Of a DNA stretch of 64,000 nucleotides, positions 35,273 through 47,110 are shown piece after piece. The stretch covers positions 3,296,142 to 3,360,141 of the forward strand of contig JAEVLN010000005.1 of the NCBI GenBank assembly GCA_018350325.1, read 5' to 3'. The DNA comes from Globodera rostochiensis. Its lineage: Eukaryota; Nematoda; Chromadorea; Rhabditida; Heteroderidae. The position numbers were made by a program, and so were the translations under genes. The notes below the pieces were generated by a model. That model was not told the origin of the DNA. It searched no databases and saw only the letters and a program-made list of their open reading frames with translations. Each line of letters starts with the position of its first letter. Positions within the stretch are counted from its first letter, which is position 1.

Positions 35273-35860
35273 TCTTTCCTTCAACACAAACTTATTTTGC
35301 CCGGTCGGGAATCCCCGACCGGTTTCCAAAAATTATTGTTTCGACTAAATGAGGGAATCCAAAAATGGACGACCCAACAATAGCACGATCCAACCATGGC
35401 CCAACACGAAATAATCTGTAGTTGATTTAGGGCATTGGTGAGTATTTTTTTGTATGGGTTGCAGACTAATGCAGAGATAGCAACAAAAGGGGTGGAAATA
35501 GTGAAGGGAATGGAGAGGAAAAGAAGAGAGAGAGAGAGAATAATGCTGTCTGTCAACTCTCTCTCTTGCACATTTCTCTGCCTCTCTCACCTGTCGTTTA
35601 CTCTCTCTCTCTCTTCTCTTTTCCTCTCCATTCCCTTCACTATTTCCACCCCTTTTGTTGCTATCTCTGCATTAGTCTGCAACCCATACATAAAAGTACT
35701 AACCAATTCCTTAAAGCAACTACCTTTTTGCCGACTTTGGATCCGTTGAGCCTTAGTCGGGTCAATATGTCCTTTAGGTAGTCGGACCTACCTAAATGGA
35801 ATTTTTGGAAACCGGTCGGGGACGCCCGACCGGGCAAAATAAGTTTGTGTTGAGGAAAGA
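35273..35860. mobile_element. Foldback element with nested inverted repeats
   Basis: Outer inverted ends TCTTTCCTTCAACACAAACT and its complement at 35,840-35,860 (GTTTGTGTTGAGGAAAGA) enclose a GGTCGGG/CCCGACC-rich segment. An inner near-perfect pair (about 35,450-35,545 and 35,590-35,700) contains GCAGACTAATGCAGAGATAG and a GA/CT microsatellite at the tip. No target duplication can be read, and no transposase is present. Confidence 0.75.
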
Positions 35861-35984
35861 ATTGGGGGCACATTCTCGCCCGTATTCATTTAAAAAATGC
35901 ATTAGCATTTTTTCAGGAAAAGCGAAACTCTTTCTGAAATTCCTCATGGAACATTTTGTCAACAAATCCAGCAATTCCATTTGT

Positions 35985-36375
35985 TTTTAAGATTTTAGTC
36001 GAAATACGAAAGCTATGGCAAATTTTGGGGTCACGAGGTCGACGGATGTTCGTTCCCACGGCGCCAATGGACGTCCTTTCATCAGAGAAATGCCTAAATT
36101 TGAGGAAGGCGACGTCGTCGGCTGCGGCGTCAATTTAAAAAATAGCCAAATTATTTACACAAAAAACGGGGAGCGTTTGGGCGAGAAAGAAAGAATAGAA
36201 TAAAATTAAAGATCAATTTCATTTTTAGTAATTTAAATATTTTTGTTTTTTATTTGCAGACACCGCCAATTTATTTGTCTCTTTTGCCGCCGAATTGTTC
36301 CCATGCGTTACGTTGGGCAAGTCTGGCACCAAAATTGAAGCCAACTTTGGACCGAATTTTGAATATAAATTCTGA
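35985..36375 (+). pseudogene. SPRY fragment D2 with frameshift and GC donor
   Basis: Keeps the second half of [21 protein letters not shown], then in another frame [20 protein letters not shown] and [20 protein letters not shown], and the last exon 36260-36375 ending FGPNFEYKF. A 4-bp duplication (GTTC) after GGATGTTC near 36,050 breaks the frame. The intron donor is GC (36181-36182, TTTGGGCGAGA) where every paralogue has GT. The 5' half is missing. Confidence 0.75.
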
Positions 36376-37800
36376 TGAAGAAGCCGCCCGGACAGTGAAA
36401 AACGATTTTTTTAATTTGTAAGGATACAGTCGATGGCTTTTAACAGTTTACACAATTTGTTTTGTTCTCAAAATTTTCACTTTCCATTTTTTTAAAGTTG
36501 GAGGGGTTCGCCCAAAATATTGAACCAGGGAAGGGCTGAGGAAATCTTTTTGAAACAATACACCTTAATTACGGTTTTAATCTCGCACCCTGTAATAATC
36601 CCCCACTCTCTGAATAGGTGAACTCACAAAAACCCGTCATTCTCCTGTAATAATCCCCCACCCTCTAATAATGTCGCCCTTTCTGAACAGGTTGAAAAAC
36701 ATCCTAAAACAGTATATACGGTAGTGTTTACAATATAAAATGTCGCCCTTTCTGAAGGAGGCTGAAAAACAACAATAACAATTTTTTTGGGTTTATGTGT
36801 CCAATCTCTGGTGCAGGGTGACCACCTGCCCAATTAGGGTTGGTCCCCGACCCCGACATTGCCAAGCCTGGCCAACCCCGACCCCGACTTTCCCGCGCCC
36901 GAGGGGTCGGGGACCAACCCTATGCCAAACCCAAAAATTAGGAATAGGGGCTGAAAAATTGGATTTTAATGGTACTTTTCACCGTACTTGACTTGGCCCA
37001 GCAAGCAACTCAGAATCACATAGAAAATGATAAATTGCTTGGGCAGAATCAAAATGCGCAGTCAAATTTTTGTATTACTCGAGACCGGGGCCGTATTTAG
37101 TTTTGGATTTTTTGTTTGTTGGCCCGGCGACGCCGACAGGCGCTGCCGGGAAATTTTTATATTTTTGTAAGGAGCAAAAATTCCAGTGAAAATTCTCAAA
37201 TTTTTGAAAAATCAGTAAAAACCCAAAAATCAAAAAAAAACCTGACAATAAATAAGGTACAATGGCACCCTGCTCTGGTGCCAACCCCGGTTCAAATCCT
37301 TAGCGGTTTTTTGGGATTTGTAGAGAATTGTTTGGGCTATCTTTCTCCCAAAACGGGGATTTTTTTCTCAAATTTACCAACTTAAATTTTGCACATTTAA
37401 CAAATTTTTTTTCTTAAAAAAAGCCATTTATAATGGTCACTGAATGATCGCCCCGCTATTGTTTTCAGGTCATCCCCCCCCCCCCCGTTGAACGGTCAAT
37501 TCATTTATTGCACTCAAAATTTCAATAAATAAATAAAAACACAATGTCAAATTCATTTCTGTTTAATTCCAATTTTTAGACCATTTTGACCCAGGTATAT
37601 CGATCGATCGATCTGCTATTTGATTTGAAAAGCTTTAGAAAAGAAAGACGATTCGGCCAATTTATTTGCTTCTCAAGAAAAGTAAGCACTTAGCATTTCA
37701 CTTTTCTGGTCAAAACCAAAAAAAAACTGAAAAAAATCTAAGTTAAAATTAAATGTTTGTCATTTTAGAACTAAAATTTGAATTTTCTACTAAATTTAAC
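36376..37800. other. Spacer upstream of SPRY locus E
   Basis: Holds a diffuse repeat at 36,585-36,770 (TGTAATAATCCCCCACCCTC and TGTCGCCCTTTCTGAA each twice), the small element at 36,835, a GC-rich near-palindrome at 37,120-37,150 and the family's CCCCCGTTGAACGGTCAATT block at 37,484. The last 45 bp before 37,801 repeat the conserved TTTTAGAACTAAAATTTG acceptor region. No gene is supported. Confidence 0.55.
36835..36922. mobile_element. hAT-type MITE, 88 bp
   Basis: Ends TAGGGTTGGTCCCCGACCCC and GGGGTCGGGGACCAACCCTA form a long hairpin. The flanks TGCCCAAT and TGCCAAAC agree at six of eight positions, consistent with an aged 8-bp target duplication. Confidence 0.7.
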
Positions 37801-38699
37801 ATGTCAATTACGCCGGAATCAACCACTGGAGAGGGGGACATAACAGCTGATCAAGGTAATAAAATCGATCGATATTATAAAATTTTTTAATTGCCAATTT
37901 TTCAGAATATTTGGGGCCAACTTTCACTAATTTGGAGCCATCTGAAGAATTTCGCCGTTTACGGGCCAAAATTGCCGATTTGGAACGTCAACAATCGATC
38001 AATTCGCCAATTTCATGCCGTGAAAATCTCAAGAAAATGGAATTGGAATTAATGAAGGTCAAGGAAGAAATGAAGAACGCGAAATTGGAGCACGAAAATG
38101 TGAATATATTTTATAACAAAAATATTTCATTTTTTTCTTGCCATTTGTTCAGAAGGCACTACGCGCCGAGTTGGCTTATCAGAAACTGCTAAATGCTCAC
38201 ATGGCTCTGCAGATAACGATGGAGGAGTATCAGAACAAACAGCAACAGACCATCGACGAGTTGACAGAAAAACTGAAGGGTAAATTGTTTGATTTTGGAA
38301 AAGTCCATTTTTAATCTTGAATGGAATGCGCTGCTGCTGATTTACTGTCCTTTTGCCCAAAAATAATAAATTTATTTCACCGTTTCAGTTTCCTTCGATC
38401 AGCTTTCGTTGAAGCATCAAGAACACGAGAAACTGCTAAATGCTCACAAAAATTTAATGGAAGAGAAAATTGACTGGTTAAATGAGGACCAGCAAAAGCT
38501 CGTTTCCATTGATCAGTTTTTGTTGAAGCATCAGGAACTGTCAACTGCACACAAAAATTTGAAGGAAGAAATGAAGGAACAACGGGAAATGGATGCTTTG
38601 AAGCAGCAAACGGAAACCAATGACAAAATTGACTCGTTAATTAAGGACCAGAAGGAGCAATTCGGTAGGGAAATGGTTTTCTCAATTCAAAGAACGAGA
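37801..38699 (+). pseudogene. SPRY-family locus E, cut by the giant palindrome
   Basis: Starts [18 protein letters not shown] (ATG 37801), then exon 2 (YLGPTFTNLEPSEEF, LRAKIADLERQQSINSP) fused to a helical stretch (MELELMKVKEEMKNAKLEHE), an exon from 38155, and the long coil exon from about 38,389 ([20 protein letters not shown]). Sequence identity with the 27.6-kb gene runs to TTCAAAGAACGAGA at 38,699 and then stops abruptly where the palindrome begins. All SPRY exons are missing, and none is found beyond the palindrome at 55.6 kb. Confidence 0.8.
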
Positions 38700-38859
38700 G
38701 TAGTTACTACCTTCCATTTGTCCGGATTACGGTAGCAGCCCATACCTATGGAGGGGGTGGGGCGCCAATTGAGCGCCAGCCAGCCAAGTGACCGCGGGCC
38801 ACCTGAGGCCCAGCCAAGTGAGTCCTAAAACCAAAACCTATTGGCAGGGTCCTGCGCGA

Positions 38860-39200
38860 CTTTATGCAAATTTTGGTCCTGCGCGACCCTCTCGCGCACC
38901 TGGCTCGCGCACCTGCGCGAGATTATGCAAATTTCGCCTGAGCGACTTTATTTAATATTATTTTATTTATTTATTTTAATTATTTAATTTTTTTCACTGC
39001 GCGACCCTTCGCGCACCTGCCTTGCGCACCTGCGCGAGATTATGCAAATTTCGCCTGCGCGACTTTATTTAATATTTATATTTTATTTATTAATATTTTT
39101 ATTTATTTTTTTCACTGCGCGAGTCACTCGCGCACCCTGCGCGACTTTTTTTAATTATTTAAATTTAAATTTTGAATTTTTGACTGCGCGAGATTTCAAA
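38860..39200. repeat. GCGCGA-rich degenerate tandem repeat (left arm)
   Basis: Two to three copies of a unit of roughly 115 bp in which CTGCGCGAC, CTCGCGCACC and GAGATTATGCAAATTTCGCC alternate with TTTATTTAATATT stretches. It corresponds to the CTCGCGCAG/AATAAA-rich stretches between the tRNA-like modules of the right arm. Confidence 0.7.
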
Positions 39201-39241
39201 TATTCTTAAAATTATTTTTTTAATCAAATAAAATCATTTTC

Positions 39242-39312
39242 ATCGCGAGGGATTTGAACTTTCGCAGATTGGTCGTCGAACCTCGCACACTAACCACTTG
39301 GCCACAGCTTCA
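39242..39312 (-). repeat. tRNA-like module, left arm
   Basis: On the minus strand: GCTGTGGCCAAGTGGTTAGT as box A and GTTCAAATCCC as box B, about 70 nt in all. It is inverted relative to the right-arm modules and followed, like them, by GATGAAAATGATTTTA. The arms do not pair well, so a tRNA-derived pseudogene or SINE head is more likely than a working tRNA. Confidence 0.55.
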
Positions 39313-40429
39313 TTGCGAGAAAGGGATTATAATTCTGCTATAAGCCAAAAATTTCCCCAAAAATTCCTTTAACGCTTCTTTTTCATTTATTTCATTTCAA
39401 TAAATATTTTTAAAATAATAAAAATAATTTAAAAAGGCCCAGATTTAAATAATAAAATTAATAAAAATATAAATATAAAAATAAAAACAAAATAAAAATT
39501 TAAAAAAAAAGTTTTAATATTAAAAAAAGGAAAAATTTTATAAAAGAGAAAAGAAAATAAAAATAAAATCAAGCGACGCCTAACAAATATTAAACTTGGC
39601 CGTTCAAAGGCTGCACAATTTTTTCAAAATGCAAATTTAAAACACCGCGGGAATTAACTAAAGACAAACGTGTAGGAAATCTGTACCAATCTGCGAACCC
39701 TTAGCCAAAATCACAACAAATCAGTGATTATTCGAGTGGCAGGCAAATCGGATTGCAAGCCATAAACTTTAGGGGTTAAATCCAACATCAAGCAGGCACA
39801 GTTAATCAAAGCCCAATCTCAAGGAGCCCGGATCCCGCAGCCAAAAATAGCCCGTAGGGCAAAACCGCAAAGATCAAAAACCCTGGGCGCTTTTGGCAAA
39901 GGGGCAAATTTTTACCTGGTACGTGATTAGCCAGCGAAAGCAGAATTTGGGCGGCCCTTATACACAGTCAGGCTGCAGGCCAAAGCGGCCTTGAAGCCAA
40001 ATAGGGCACCTTAGCACGTTTACCAAACCTCTAGCAGGCCTTAAATTAAATTCGACCATTATCCTGCCAGCAAACGATTACAGACCGATTAACGGGGTAG
40101 ATCTGGGTACCAGCAAAACGCGAGAGGACAACTGCGCAAATGCCCTAGCACCCCAAATTTGGGTGCAACATTAAAGCAAAATTATTAAAAAGTTTAAATC
40201 AATCAATCAATATTCCGCCAACAAACAATTCAAACTGAATTTAGTTAAGCTCTGGCAAGCAACAAAACTGGCACGCAATTGAGCGGGGCCCAACTACCCA
40301 AACTTAGCTGGTTGCCAATTATCCTGCGGGGCAAACCCTTAAAGGGCAAAGCGCTATACTTCAACACCGATATCCTGCTAAGAAACGATTGCAAAGAACT
40401 GAATTCGAGTAAAATCTAGCAACAAACAA

Positions 40430-41060
40430 AAATGCCAATCAATTGCGAAGGGTCAAATTCACTAGTAGCCAAAGGCTGATTGCCAATATCAAAGGGGCAT
40501 TAAAAGTTTAAGTTCGATCAATATCCTGCCAACAAACGATTGCAACCAAACTGGTTCGATTAATGGCAACCGACAAACTTCAATCAATTGCGAGGGGTCA
40601 AATTCAATAGCAGCCAAAGGCTGATTGCCAATATCAAAGGGGCTATTAAAAGTTTAAGTTCAATCAATATCCTGCCAGCAAAAGGCTGCAAACAAACTGG
40701 ATTCAATTAAGATCTGGCAGCCAACAAAATTGCCAATCAGCAAGCGGCCAAATTTATTAGCAGGCAAAGGCTGATTGCCAATTCAAAGGGGTTATTAAAA
40801 GTTTAAGTTCGATCAATATCCTGCCAACAAAAGGCTGCAAACAAACTGGATTCAATTAAGATCTGGCAGCCAACAAAACTGTCAATCAATTGCGAAGGGG
40901 CAAATTCACTAGCATCCAAAAGCTGGTTGCCAATATCAAAAGGGTTATTAAAAGTTTAAGTTCGATCAATATCCTGCCAACAAAAGGCTGCAAACAAACT
41001 GGTTTTGATTAAGATCTGGCACCCAACAAACTGTCAATTGCGAAAGCCCAATTCACTAGC
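40430..41060. repeat. Tandem repeat of about 130-140 bp in left arm
   Basis: Four to five diverged copies of a unit built of ATCAATATCCTGCCAACAAA, GGCTGCAAACAAACTGG, TTAAGATCTGGCAGCCAAC and GGCTGATTGCCAATATCAAA. The inverted counterpart lies at about 53,220-53,700. Confidence 0.8.
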
Positions 41061-41639
41061 AGCCAAAAGCTGTCAAAGGAGCTAATCCTGCCAGCAAACG
41101 ATTGACAAGCGAACTGCGCTCGGGCGTCTCCCAGCCAACCCGGGCGTGGGCCAAATAAAACTGGCGCCAAACCCCTTGTTCTCCCAATCTAAGCGAGTAA
41201 TCAAAGGAACGCCACCAAATCAAAGGACCCTCCAAGCCTACGGTGGTTATCAAACCAGCATTACCTAAAAATTCAAAATTACCCAATCGTTGGCAACTAG
41301 CACCCAATTGAGCCCAAACTGAAGGCGGTTAAGATCTGGCAGTCAAAAAATTATCAATCAATTGAGCGGGTCCCCAAATTCCTAAGGCCCTAATAAGGGG
41401 CTCAGCGCCGCTTGGTGCCTAATCTAAGCTACCATTCAATTGGGGGAGGAACCAAATTCACTAGCAGCTAAAATCGGTTACGGAAATCACACAAACAGAA
41501 TTGTTTTAGTTAACACAAAAAAGAAAAATATATAAAAACACAAAAAATATTTGGGAAATCTTGAATCTGTAAGGATTTTTTTACAAAAACCTTCATAAAT
41601 TTTGTAACGAATTGAAGATTTGGGGGTAAAATTTTCTCA

Positions 41640-44130
41640 ATTCCCTCTCTTCGCTCTCTCTCCCCTTACTTCGCCTTCTCTCTTCCCCTAACCTCATTCT
41701 CTCTCAGTCTTTTTCTCCCCCTCCCTCTCACCCCCTACCTTCTCTCTCACTCTCTCTCTCTTTCACTTTATCTCTCCCCCTCCCTTCTCTCTCTCTCTGT
41801 CTGGTAGGCGTACAAAGCCGCCTGTTGCCCCAATCTACGCTGGCAGAGGGCAAGTACGCAAAGCCCAGAAACAGTATTGTTGACCTATTTTTATAGATTT
41901 ATTAACACAAAATACAATATTTAACAAAATAATATTTGAAAAAGTTCGAATATTTAAGGATTTTTGGCAAAAAACTTCATAAATTTTTGATAACGTATAC
42001 AAGATTTAACTTTGTTCAAAATTTTTCTCAATTCCTCTTTTGCAAGGGGCCTTTCCTTTACCTGTTCTATCTTTTTTCTCCGCCTTCGTCCCTCTCTCTC
42101 TATCCTCTCTCCCCTATACTTCTCTTTCTCTATCCTCCTAACTTCTCTGAAATTTAACTTTCTTTAAAATTTTCTCAAATCCCTCTCTTGCAATCGCTCT
42201 CTTCCCCTTCATTCTCTCTCTCTCCTTCTCTCTCTCTATCTTTCTCTTTCTCTCACTCTTTATCTTTCACCATCCCTTCTCTCTTTCTCTCGCCCCCCTT
42301 TAGGCGGCAAACCGCCTTTTGGCCTAATCTGAGCTGCCAATCATTTGGTTGCACACAATCTGAATTGGGGTAAGATCTGGCAGACAATCAACCCCGCCGC
42401 AGGGCAGCGCGGCTTATAATCCAAATTAGGCTGGCTACAAGACTGGGCGATGACCAAATCTAGTTGCAAATTGATTTGGCTTAAGCCCCTAAGCTGCCAA
42501 TCAGAGGGCTCAAACCCAAAGACGATCAATATTTAGCCCCTACAACACTCGCAAAGAATCTGAAGTCGGGTATGGTTAGCAATTAAATTGGCCCACGATC
42601 AGGATAAAGCGGATATGAGGCCATATTAGGCGCACCCAAGCCCCTGTTGTCAATCAATTTGGCGAGAGACCCAGATTGGGCAGCAGGCAAAATCTGGGCG
42701 GCAAGGTCAAAGGGGGATTGTTGGAAAATTGAAGTCCAATCAATAGGAGGACAACAAGCAATTGCAAACAAATTGAATTCGGGTATTGGCTGTCAATTAT
42801 CGGTCCTAGAGCAGAACAGGATAGGGCCCAAATTAGGGGGAGCCACCTAAACCCGCTGTTGGATCAATCTAAGCTGCGAATCAGCTGAGTGAGAGGGCAA
42901 ATTTACTCGCAGCTAAAATCGGGATAGCAATATCAAAGGAAAATTATTGAAAAATCCAAATTCAAATTCAACAGATATCTTGCCAACGACCCATTAAAAC
43001 TCAAACTGGCTTGAGAAAAGCCGGGTGGCAATTAGTTCGGCTTAGGGTAAACGGATAAGGGCCCAAACTAAGGCCATTGCCCAAATCCACGGTTGCTGCC
43101 AAACCTGGCTGCCAATCAATTGAACGGTCCCAAAAGCGAAGCTGCCATCCACTTTCTCAGGGCGTCGAAGACCGTGAAGGACGCCTTGCCATTTTCAAAT
43201 ACTCGGTTACTCAAGTCATACAAACGTTATTATTTTAGTTCACACAAAATAATATTTTAAAAACTTTTAACCTTAATTTGGCAAAATATTTTATTAATTT
43301 AGTTAGGTGTAGAAGATTTAACTTTTATCGGAAGCAAAATTATAGTAAACCGCTATATCGGCCTACATTGATATCTTTAGAACATTAGCTAAGTCATTTT
43401 TTGTACAGAAAGCCCAACAAGTTGCATTTTTTAAACTTTTTGTAAGGGGGCTGGCCCAAATATGGGGTTTAAAATTCTCAAATCGCTATTAGTGCGCTTT
43501 TACGTGGAGAAACCAATCAATCAATCCACCAGCCATAGGGTTCTCCTAACCCGGTATTCGCTCGGCTCTCTCTCTTTCTATTTCTCGCCAGCCCTTAACT
43601 CCCTCTCTCTTTCTCTCTCTCTCTCTTCCCTTTTCTCTTTCTCGCCACCCCTTACCTCCCTCTCTCTTTCTCTCTCTCTTCCCTTTTCTCTTTCTCGCCA
43701 CCCCTTACGTTTCTCTCTCTCACCCCCTTACTTCTCTTTCTCCCTCTTCTCTTTTCTCTCCACCCCTTATCTCTCTCACCCCTTTCTCTTTATCTCTCCC
43801 CTTTACGGCTCTCTCTCTCTTTCTATCTCCCCATTACTTCCCTCTCACTTATCCGCACGCCCTTCTCTTTAGCTCATTATCTCTACCCTTTACGGGGCTC
43901 TCTCACTTTCTCTCTGCCTTTTCTCTTTCTCGCCACCCCTTACGTCTTTCTCTCTCTGACCTGCTTACTTCGCCTTCTCTCTCTTCTCTTTCTCTCCACC
44001 CTTCCCTCTTTCACCCCTTTCTCTTTCTTTCCACCCCTTACTTCTCTCTCTATCACTTTATCTCTCCCCCTTTACGGCTCTATTTCACACCCCATTACTT
44101 CCTTCTCTGTCTTATCCGCTCGCTCCTTTA
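41640..44130. repeat. Pyrimidine-rich blocks of left arm
   Basis: CT microsatellite-like blocks at 41,640-41,800, 42,020-42,300 and 43,555-44,130 (TCTCTCTTTCTC, CACCCCTTAC words), separated by unique AT-rich DNA. The right arm shows the purine-rich complements at about 50,180-50,640, 51,870-52,240 and 52,500-52,670. The S/L/F-rich open frames over them are composition artefacts. Confidence 0.8.
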
Positions 44131-46924
44131 GGCCCTCTCCTTATCTGCCTTTAATTGGGGGAAGGGCCCTAATTTACTAACAGCCAAAATCTGGTTGACA
44201 TACTGTAAAGCAGCAATATTTAAAAATCAATCAATCAATAGGGGGCAAAAAACAAACTAAACTAAATTCGGGTGTTGGCTGCTAATTAATTGAGGCGTAG
44301 AGTAGGCAAAGCAGGCCTGGGAGCAAATTAGGCCGGCGTAAACCGGCTGTCGGCCCAAGTTAAACGGCTGATTGATCAGGACCCCAAAATTCACTGGCAG
44401 CCAAATCTGGCGGACAATATCAAAGAAGAATTATTGAAGAATCAAACTCAAGCAATATTTGGCACCTACAGTTGTCAAACAACCTGACCGGGGCAAGGTA
44501 GGCCTGCCAATCAATTCGGGCGGGGGTAGCGCAGGTAATAAAACAAATTAGGCTGCCACATCGAGGGCTACTGCCAAAGCTAATTGCAAATTAATTGAGC
44601 TTAATGACCTCACTAATTCTGACAATTAATTGGGCGAGAGCCAAATTCCTTAGCAGGCAAAATCTGGCGGCCAAAGGAGAATTCTTGAAAATTCGAATCT
44701 CCAATAAATATCCGCCCAACAAACGAGGCCAAACAAACTGCACTCGGGTGTTGTTATCGGAAACTATCTGCAATCAATCAATCGCCCAAATCAAAAACAG
44801 GGCAAGGCTGACGGCTCATCAATTTAAAAACCCAAATTCAATCTATATTTGGCAACTAACAACACTTGCAAACAAACGAATTGAGTTTGGAGGCCGTAGA
44901 GCAGAACAAAGCGAAAAAGCCCTAAATTAGGTTGCCCTCAACTCCTCCTTTTTGTCGAACCTACGCTGCCAATCAATTGGGCGAAGGGCAATTCAGCAGC
45001 TAATCAGGCTGCTATAGCAAAGGGGTGCAGTTAAAAGGGTAAAGGCAATCAATATCACCGGCAACAAAACAATCGCAAGCAATCAGCGCTCGAGGGTTAC
45101 CCAAATCTATCAGTTAAACCGGGGCTCCAGAATCAATTCACAGCCCAAGTTTGGCGGCCATTAGCAAAGAAGTAATTATCAATATCCGTCCAACAAACGA
45201 TTGCCAACAAACTGAATTTTGGTATTGATTGGCAATTTCCGGACAAATCGGTAGGGGCCAAATAAGGTTGAACTCGCAAAACCCCCTGTTTAATCCTAGC
45301 TAAGCTCCCAATAAATTGGCCGTTATTGAAAAAAGCAGCAATATTCAAGGCTAACAAAGGTTTGCAGACAAATTGAATTAGGGGAGAGTCTGGCTGCCAA
45401 TCAATTGGTCCGTGTTCGACGTAGGTTGAGCGGATAAGAGCCCCAAACTAAGGGGCCTTGGGCCCTAAACCCAGGGTTGAGACCAATTGAGCGTGAGCCA
45501 AAGGGCGAGGCACGCCAAATTTGGCTCCAATATATTGGCGGCTTTAAATCAGCCTAACACCTGAAGCGTTTCGCTGGCAAACAAACCCTAACATATTCGG
45601 CAAATTCTATCCGCCTTTGCGCAAGCCGGATTATCGGTTTTCTTTAGCACCTATAACAGACCCCTTCAAAACCCTAATTCAATCTATAGCCGGTCGTCAA
45701 CAAACGCGCCAAGGCGCGAGGCTGGCAAGGGTCCTTGCCGCTTTTCAAATACTTGGGGCCGCAAATCATACAAACAATTCTTTAATTATTATTTTTATAA
45801 TTTATTTTAGGTAACACCAAAAATACAAAAATTTAAAAACTCAAATAATAATATTGAAAAAACTTTTAATATTTAAAGATTTTGACAAAATATTTTATAA
45901 ATTTTTAGTAAGTATCGATCGAGATTGAACTTTGATCAATCAATCAATCAATCGACATCCACTGGGGCCTCCTCGGCGCTTACATTCCTCTCGGGCTTCG
46001 TTTTCTTGCATTCGCGCACTTTTACTTCTTTCACGCTTTTCTCTCCCCCTTACAGCTCTCTCTTTCTCTTTTCGTATTTCTTTCTTTCGCTCTACTCTCC
46101 CTTTCTTCCTCTCTCGCTCCTTACGTCTCTCTCTCTCTTTCTCTCAATCTCTCTCTCTCTTTCTCTACCCACCCCGCTTCCTTCCCTTTCTTGGGGGCCT
46201 GCGGCCCTCTCACTGGCCCTCTCCGTTCCCTTTTCCCATCTTTTTACGCAGGGGCCTCAAAATCTCGCAATTCAAAAACTTTACAATAGATACTCAAATG
46301 GCGTACGCCACCGACAAACTCAACGGAATATTTGGCGTGATCTTCGTTTAGGGCCGCTGTTTCTGCTCAGAACGAAGTCCGTTGAAGTTTTCGGCGTACA
46401 CTTCGCATTCAAACAACCCTTTGAACTCTGCGATAGTCCGTTAAATATAGGCGTTAACTCCGGCAGGCCCCAGGCCACTCATTGAAATAATTCTGGTGGG
46501 ACCCCTTTGCCATCCCCTTGGGGGCCCACACCCTTCCTTGTACGGCTGCAGATTTGATAAGTTCGAGCTTTTGCAGCCTTAATATTTTTTTGCCCTCCCC
46601 ACAATCTCTCTTTCACTGGCTTTTATCTTTTGGCCTGCGGTTGTTTGGCCGGAACGGCTCCTTCTTCTTCTTTCAGTTTCTTCAGCCTTTCTTTCTCACC
46701 CCTTTCGCTTTTTTTTCTTTGGCAGGCGATCGCTTTCTTACGGGGCCGATACTTCCTCCCTCTTTCTTTGATTTTATAATCTCTTTTTGACGTTTTTTTA
46801 CTTGTCTGGCGATAAAAGACGTTTTAATGTTCAACATTCTCAAATCGTTGTATTGCGCTCTTACGCAAACCGCTAATAATCAATCAGCCAACCAACCAAC
46901 ACCCATTGGATTCTCCTTTCCTCT

Positions 46925-47110
46925 TGCATTCTCTCGATCTTCCCCTCCCTTTTTTTCTCTCGCCCCTTACTTCTTCCCCTCCCTTTCTTTCTCTCGCCCC
47001 TTACTTCTTCCCCTCCCTTTCTTTCTCTCGCCCCTTACTTCTTCCCCTCCCTTTCTTTCTCTCGCCCCTTACTTCTTCCCCTCCCTTTCTTTCTCTTGCC
47101 CATTACTTCC
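46925..47110. repeat. 34-bp CT-rich tandem repeat next to the palindrome centre
   Basis: About five copies of a unit containing CTTCCCCTCCCTTTCTTTCT then CTCGCCCCTTAC. The inverted counterpart, with about four copies and small changes, is at 47,305-47,515. Confidence 0.9.

Noticed and set aside
40430..41060. CRISPR-like array
   Set aside because: The units are diverged, continuous tandem repeats without constant repeats alternating with unique spacers, and the genome is eukaryotic.
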